A DNA stretch of 64,000 nucleotides, taken from Nymphaea colorata (lineage: Eukaryota; Streptophyta; Magnoliopsida; Nymphaeales; Nymphaeaceae). The notes under the pieces are model-generated. The model was given only the letters and a program-made list of their open reading frames with translations. It was not told the DNA's origin and made no database searches. The DNA lies in NCBI RefSeq assembly GCF_008831285.2, contig NC_045145.1, positions 13,020,802-13,084,801 of the forward strand, in the 5' to 3' direction. Positions 59,190 to 64,000 of the stretch are shown piece after piece. Each line of letters opens with the position of its first letter. Within the stretch, counting starts at the first letter, position 1. Made by a program: the position numbers and the translations under genes.

Positions 59190-60142
59190 ATAAGTTTTAC
59201 ATGCCTTCACTGATGCCGACTGGGCAGGTTGTGCGCATGATAGTGATAACACATCTAATGCACCAGCTCATGGTAACGTCCCCAAATCAGTAATCAACAA
59301 TCTTAACGTCACCAAATCAGAAATCAGCAATATTAAAGGGGAACGAATCAGGCAAGAAGATAACGCACCACCAGCCAGTGCCGATGTCTCAGATCATGGT
59401 AACATAGCAGCTCATCATTCCATAAAATCAGGTGCCACAAATATTGCAGGGATACAAATCGGGCACGAGAGAAAAATGGATCTTGATAAAAATGAGAGAT
59501 TTAACGATGACGTTGAACAAAAGGAGAGAATCAAGGCGAGAGGCTGTAATCCGATTGAAAACGGTTGACTGGATTCAAATTTGAATTCATCCAAACTATG
59601 TATAAAATCGTATTGAGTAAGGGAACCAGATCATCAAAGAATTGATGACTGAGTCATGGAGTAGGATTTTTCCGAACCACGTTAATTTTTGAGTCATCTT
59701 TTTCTCCTTTCTTCTTTTTTCAGATTGAAAGTCAAATTCAGGTTGCGTTGTTTTCCTTGGAGAAAATATGGTGTCATGGCCATCATGCAAACAAAAATCT
59801 GTAGCTCTTTCTAGCACAGAAACAGAGTACAGGGCACGGGTCGAAGGAATAGTTGAATTACTGTGGCTGCAATCATTGATTAAGGAACTTGGTTTCTCAT
59901 TGCAACAGGCTCCAAATTTTTGGTGCGACAACAAAGGAGCACTCAGTGCTGCACTCCAGGACAAAACATATAAAGATCAGTTTTCATTTTGTAAGAGACT
60001 GTCAGTGGAGGTGACATCCAAATACAGTTCATTCGATCCTAAGAACACCAAGCTGATTGGCTTACAAAGCCATCAAGTATTTTATCTTTTGTAAAGTGCC
60101 GAGACACTCTATGTGTAAGAGAACGCACAGATTGTGGGGGTG
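59190..60142 (+). mobile_element. Ty1/copia 3' fragment (element 3): RNase H, interrupted
   Basis: Plus strand VLHAFTDADWAGCAHD (59190-59240) is the start of a copia RNase H with its first catalytic Asp. The domain resumes at 59723 with K-S-N-S-G-C-V-V-F-L-G and MVSWPSCKQKSVALSSTETEYRA. It continues to LLWLQSLIKELGF and WCDNKGALSAA, then loses the expected H-x-R-x-K-H-I-E region. A TGA replaces a codon just after the interruption. A G-rich polypurine-like GTGGGGG at ~60135 precedes the putative 3' LTR. Gag to RT are missing. It lies between the LRR and NB-ARC parts of an NLR. Confidence 0.8.
59244..59722 (+). repeat. Probable solo LTR inside the RNase H of copia element 3
   Basis: Begins TGATAACACATC and ends CTTCTTTTTTCA (TG...CA). 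Flanks are GATAG (59239-59243) and GATTG (59723-59727), a 5-bp duplication with one mismatch. RNase H coding runs up to the left flank and restarts at the right flank. The right part has GTAGGATTTTTCCGAACCACG, like the U5 end of the LTR at 54763-55235. Confidence 0.65.
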
Positions 60143-60365
60143 TGTTAAGGAAGGTACTGAGGATGGTCCAGAACTTAACATCCAACTTAGAAGTCTGTTC
60201 TTTTGCATATTCTCTCCTATCAGTGAATGTAATTGTGTTAGTGCTTCATGTACATTAGTTATCATAACTGTGTAACTATTCCTGTACTGCTATCTGTATG
60301 AATGCAAGAGACTAGTCACAAGTGTAACCAGTAAAACAGTTTTTCATTTCTCTCGCAGTTATACC
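60143..60365 (+). repeat. Putative 3' LTR of copia element 3
   Basis: Follows a G-run at 60135-60140 and starts TGTTAAGGAAGG. It has the usual T-rich end and AGTAAAACAG-type sequence, and ends before NB-ARC coding resumes at about 60366. No paired 5' LTR is present, so borders are inferred. Confidence 0.45.
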
Positions 60366-61020
60366 ATGCTTCTCCTTCGGCAATTGTTCTTTTACTGTTT
60401 TTCTAGTTCCCCTTCTTCAGTTTCTTCAATCATGCACCGATTTATCAAATCATCAATCCATTGGTCTGCTGTCACTTCCACAACTCCTTTCTTTTGGTCA
60501 AGCAATCCATGTCCCACCCATTGCATGACCAACTCAGGCCTTCCTGTCACTTAATCCTTTCGATAAATGCAGCAATATACAAAACAATTCTTCAAATAAT
60601 GTGGCAAGTCATCGTAGCTCAGGATGAGACCAAGAAGAATGCTACCAGCCTACTGCATATTTCAGACGATGATCATGAGGCAGGCGTCTTCGATTCCTAG
60701 ATCTTACACTTATCAATGCTTTCCCAAACAGCTTTTGTCATTTTTTTTGTACGCATTAAGGACCCTACCGTCTGGACCACAAGTGGCAAACCACCACAGT
60801 TGTCCACTATCCTCTCCCCTGTACCTTTCAAATTGTGACTCACCAATTCATTTTCTTCTTTTGATGCCACATCCAGAAACAAGCTCCAGCTTTCTTCGGA
60901 AATCATTTCTGGTATTTTATGCATTTTAGCACCAATCCCTTGGGAGGCTTCTACCTTTCTACTAGTGATCAAAATCTTTATTTCCTTTGAAACCACCGCA
61001 GGATTCCTTTGCTTTCTGGT
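60366..61020 (-). pseudogene. NLR relic: NB-ARC domain
   Basis: The minus-strand frame 60996-60697 reads EIKILITSRKVEAS (RNBS-B), PEMISEESWSLFLDVASKE (RNBS-C) and GERIVDNCGGLPLVVQTVG (GLPL motif). After a frame break come LSYDDLPHYLKNCFVYCCIY (RNBS-D region), then WVGHGLLDQKKGVVEVTADQ and WIDDLINRCMIEE. This is the ARC part of a CC-NBS-LRR ATPase switch. P-loop, kinase-2 and CC are missing upstream; stops occur at the RNBS-D end. With the LRR relic at 58434-58757 (same strand, correct order) it may be one gene split by copia element 3. Confidence 0.88.
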
Positions 61021-61040
61021 AATATACTAAAACTGCTGCC

Positions 61041-61440
61041 TGAAAACAATTATTGGACATGGATTGAATTTCATGACCCTCATTTTCTGATAAATTCAGA
61101 ACAATGAAAACTGCTAATTTTAAATTCTCATGTACCCAGTCTCTCTTTATTTTCGTACCTATAAATTTGTAGCATTCGAGTTTGAAGAAGTTTTATATTT
61201 AAAAAATTCAGCTGAAAACTGGGTTATTCAATTGGGCTGTAGGAACAGCCATAACAGTAAAGTGCTCCATGGATTTGGTTCTCCAAGATGTAGTTGTACG
61301 ATCGCAATTTGTGTCTACATAGAACCATTGATTTAATTTAAGTTAAGAAGTTTGTTTTAAAACATAAATTCACATGTTTTATTGTCACATCCTACAAGTC
61401 TACTTCCTTTGAATTTAGAAAAAAAAAACGTATGTTATAA

Positions 61441-61475
<35 letters not shown>

Positions 61476-61577
61476 TCGAGATAGAGGGAGAGAGAAAGAG
61501 GAGGAGAAATCTTCTGGCCATCTTGCCCTTTGTCCTATCATGGCCATCTTTTTTTTTTCAAATCTGTGCCCAAAGAT

Positions 61578-61609
<32 letters not shown>

Positions 61610-61930
61610 AATATATATATATGCATGGGAATATTGCAGTTACCTCGGGTGGCTGATGACCCTTCAGAAGTGTAGTTATTCATAATCATATTTTGAAAGG
61701 ACATTCTAAAGTGTGTAGTACTCGACAATGAAATTACATTTATTTAATTTCTTGTTGCTAATTTTATAAAAAATAAAAAATAAACTCATGAGTGGGCATC
61801 AGAAGTTTAGCTGCCTACCACTTAGTTTGGAATGTGGTGAGCCCATGTGCCCTAGGCGAGATCCATAATTACGGCTAAATAAATCTGAAAAAAATCCCCC
61901 AACCCTAATCTTCCATGTCACCTTAATTTC
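61041..61930. repeat. Segmental duplication, copy 2
   Basis: Collinear with 42741-43215 plus 44387-44432: ACAATTATTGGACATGGATTG, TTCTCATGTACCCAGTCTCTC, GAACAGCCATAACAGTAAAGTG, CTCCATGGATTTGGTTCTCC, GGTGAGCCCATGTGCCC. Between the shared blocks it has (TA)n tracts at 61444-61473 and 61580-61622, where copy 1 has other sequence. Confidence 0.8.
61440..61625. repeat. (TA)n microsatellites
   Basis: Two tracts, 61444-61473 and 61580-61622, the second broken by TTATATATATAATA symmetry. A GA-rich run lies between at 61476-61506. Confidence 0.9.
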
Positions 61931-62685
61931 CAATCTATCAGGCTAAGGTCAGCGAGATGTTTTGCATTTTGTGCCAAGATACACACCTTGAGTAATGAAC
62001 TCTTGACCTGCTTTAATTTGAAGGTCTTGAGTTTGATCCCGCCTGGTCCACAAGGCCCGTGTTTGCTCAACATGCGCTATTTGACCCACCAGGTTGGGAC
62101 TACTAATCTGTCATTGTTAAAGAGCAAAACATGAATAAACATGTTGATTGACAGTAGGTTATCACAACAAAGGATAATGAGATTAGATAACAGGTGCAGT
62201 ATCAACCCAATTACAATTGGCATTTAAAAGAAAGCGTCTGTGGACTTGGGATGGTGGCTCATGGGGGGGCCACCCTCAGTCATCGGACTTATAACGGATC
62301 CAAGATACAATTAGTTAGGAAGCTCTATTTAAATGAACGGATAGTTCATTTGGAGCGGGTGAAGATGATAACTAATTGAAAACTTTAAATTTATTTTGCT
62401 TTCATTTGTACATGTTTCCTTCTTTTAAATTCAATTTGTGCTCTTGTTCTTCACTAAACTTGTAGTTTTCGTCAGGGAATAGAGCTTATACTTTAATTAC
62501 TGCTTCGGAGAGAGAGAGAGGTCCTTTGTCTTGTCAACAAATCTTTCAGTTTGTTTACCGTTCCAACATTCAGCGGCTCAAGATTTGATCTTTTATGTTT
62601 ATTTTCAGTTCTGAAATGTCTAAGGTGGTGGCTTAATGGTTCAGTTTTATTCTTTTCCTTGTTTTCTTTTCAATGGAAAACCTGA
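61930..62685. other. Intergenic DNA
   Basis: No gene recognised; a short (GA)n occurs at 62508-62519. Confidence 0.45.
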
Positions 62686-62689
62686 TTAA

Positions 62690-62790
62690 CACTACAGAAA
62701 AAAAAAAACAATAGTTTTACCATGGGAGGAATGCATCAAATAATAGTGTTACCATGGGAGTAATGCGTCAGTAAAAATTGCAACGCCGTG
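62690..62790 (+). mobile_element. CACTA-like terminus with subterminal repeats
   Basis: CACTACAGAAAAAAAAAA at 62690 matches the CACTACAAGAAAA-type end of plant CACTA elements. It is followed by a unit of ~35 bp repeated twice: GTTTTACCATGGGAGGAATGC and GTGTTACCATGGGAGTAATGC, each followed by (A/G)TCA. An opposite end was not found. Confidence 0.45.
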
Positions 62791-62939
62791 TTGTAGCCAC
62801 AATTTGATGAGTACAAGAATCCGAAGGTTAAACTTTACCTTTTGTACTCTTCACCTTGTAAAAGCAATTGACAATGGCATCGTCAGTTATGGTAACAATT
62901 CCAAATACATCATCTTTGAAGTAGAAAATCAATTTGTCT

Positions 62940-63095
62940 ATGTTCCAATAACCTTTCTTAAACTTTGAGAGGTAGGCAATCTGTTCCTACATTTCATGGG
63001 TGAACGACGTCCACCAAGGGCTTGAGCTTGGGTGAACAAGAAAGCCACAAGTACCTCAGTTTCTCAACTTTGCCATGGCCTCCCAAACTACAAAA
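62940..63095 (-). pseudogene. NLR fragment: last LRRs
   Basis: The minus strand gives SLGGHGKVEKLRYLWLSCSP, KLKPLVDVVHP and, in another frame, the EQIAYLSKF equivalent of EQIACLSKL. These align with the 3' ends of the other NLR relics in the window. Only about 50 codons with a stop and frameshift. Confidence 0.65.
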
Positions 63096-63152
63096 GGAAC
63101 AACGTATCTGGTGTGTCTCTACTGAGCGGGAAAATATTAACTAATATCAAAC

Positions 63153-63345
63153 TAGAGGTGGAACCAGGAATGTTTTGTTGCAAGAGCCAAACTATGGTTT
63201 CAAAATCTTAACAATTTTCAAAATTTTCACTTGTGTTAAACTAACATTTTGGAAATATACATATAAATTTTTGAATTTTTTGAATCAAAGAGTGGGGGTT
63301 GGGGGTGGGGGTGGGCTGGGGTGAGGGTCCGCCCCAGCACCAAGC
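63153..63345. mobile_element. hAT-type MITE, CAGGGGCGGA family, copy with G-rich expansion
   Basis: Left end TAGAGGTGGAACCAGGAATG and interior CCAAACTATGGTTTCAAAATC belong to the family. The right end GGTCCGCCCCAG follows a GGGGTTGGGGGTGGGGGTGGG stretch. No 8-bp duplication was recognised. Confidence 0.55.
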
Positions 63346-63408
63346 CCATTTCCTTTCATCAAGCACGAGAACACTCATCCTAGAATCTTCATAACATTCC
63401 ATCACACA

Positions 63409-63601
63409 CAGAGGCGGAGGGAAGGAGGAGCCGGCAGGGCCTTGGCCCCCCTCAGATTTTAAAACTTTAAAAATTTATATGAAAATCTAAAAAATTTTAG
63501 TTTAATATATAAAAAATTTGAAAATTTCTATTTTGGCCTCTGTTAAAATTTTGAAACTATAGTTTGGCCCCTGCGACAAAAAATTCCTGGTTCCGCCCCT
63601 G
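63409..63601. mobile_element. hAT-type MITE, CAGGGGCGGA family, perfect 8-bp TSD
   Basis: Starts CAGAGGCGGAGGG and ends CTGGTTCCGCCCCTG. Flanked by ATCACACA at 63401-63408 and 63602-63609, a perfect 8-bp direct repeat. 193 bp, with no coding capacity. The interior CTGTTAAAATTTTGAAACTATAG and GGCCCCTGCGAC is the clearest family consensus in the window. Confidence 0.88.
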
Positions 63602-63885
63602 ATCACACATGCCTCATAACTAGAATGGGGACAACGGTTCCCATTCCAGTGATTCCTTGAAAAAAATTTCTGGAAACAAGTTACCAGTTAAAGGTTTTCA
63701 GAGGATCAAACTATACATAAAAGACAAATCTAAATGGGTAAAATTATTCAATGGTACATACTTTTAATCAACTATGCCCTTTTAAGTACTCACTGCGCAT
63801 GGTCTGTATGTAACTTTATCGACCATGTCTTTCTCGTCTCTCATTTGTCTTGTCCTTATTTCTTTGTTGCCGTTGAAGATACAAG

Positions 63886-64000
63886 CAGGGGTAGAGTCAG
63901 GAGTTTTTCATTAGGAGCCGAATTATAGTTTCAAAATTTTAACAACAGCAAAAATATTTTTTTTTAATTTTTATATCAGAAATTTTTGTAAAAATTTACA
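63886..64000. mobile_element. hAT-type MITE, CAGGGGCGGA family, cut by window end
   Basis: Starts CAGGGGTAGAGTCAGGAG and continues GAGCCGAATTATAGTTTCAAAATT, the family's left half. The right end lies beyond the window. Confidence 0.6.

Overview
This is nuclear DNA of a flowering plant. It has split genes with GT/GC-AG introns, a GC-rich first exon in an AT-rich background, Ty1/copia and LINE retroelements, hAT and PIF/Harbinger-like MITEs, and relics of CC-NBS-LRR (NLR) resistance genes. The species cannot be fixed from the sequence. I see no bacterial, organellar or CRISPR features.

Layout. 0-10 kb: repeat-filled intergenic DNA with a LINE relic (1.6-3.1 kb) split by a hAT MITE that has a perfect 8-bp target duplication, plus other MITEs. 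10.6-16.2 kb: the one gene that looks intact, a five-exon methylesterase-family alpha/beta hydrolase (MES11-like, 392 aa). Its first intron appears to use a GC donor, and its nucleophile serine is replaced by aspartate. 18.0-21.0 kb: a class III peroxidase pseudogene with a stop, frameshifts and no last exon. 23.6-25.9 kb: a run of phase-compatible candidate exons of an unrecognised gene, with three palindromes in one intron. 25.9-27.7 kb: the 3' LRR end of an NLR, degenerate and partly duplicated in tandem. 32-36.6 kb: an NLR scrap and two LINE reverse transcriptase relics on the minus strand.

37.9-41.8 kb: an NLR pseudogene (minus strand) interrupted by a 2,145-bp element with 13-bp terminal inverted repeats and a TTA target duplication. 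The element carries a PPR gene fragment and an unrelated alpha/beta-hydrolase exon. It is a Pack-type DNA transposon and the most notable object here. 42-46.6 kb: microsatellites, pyrimidine-rich DNA, and half of a duplication whose partner lies at 61 kb. 46.8-48.7 kb: possible CACTA-type remnants with a small hAT MITE inside. 49.4-53.9 kb: a decayed Ty1/copia element (minus). 54.4-58.2 kb: a second decayed copia element (plus). 58.4-61.0 kb: a further NLR whose NB-ARC and LRR parts are separated by a third copia fragment, itself split by a probable solo LTR. 61-64 kb: another NLR scrap, a CACTA-like end and three copies of the 8-bp-TSD MITE family.

Overall this is one functional housekeeping-type gene beside a decayed NLR cluster that has served as a landing site for nested transposons.
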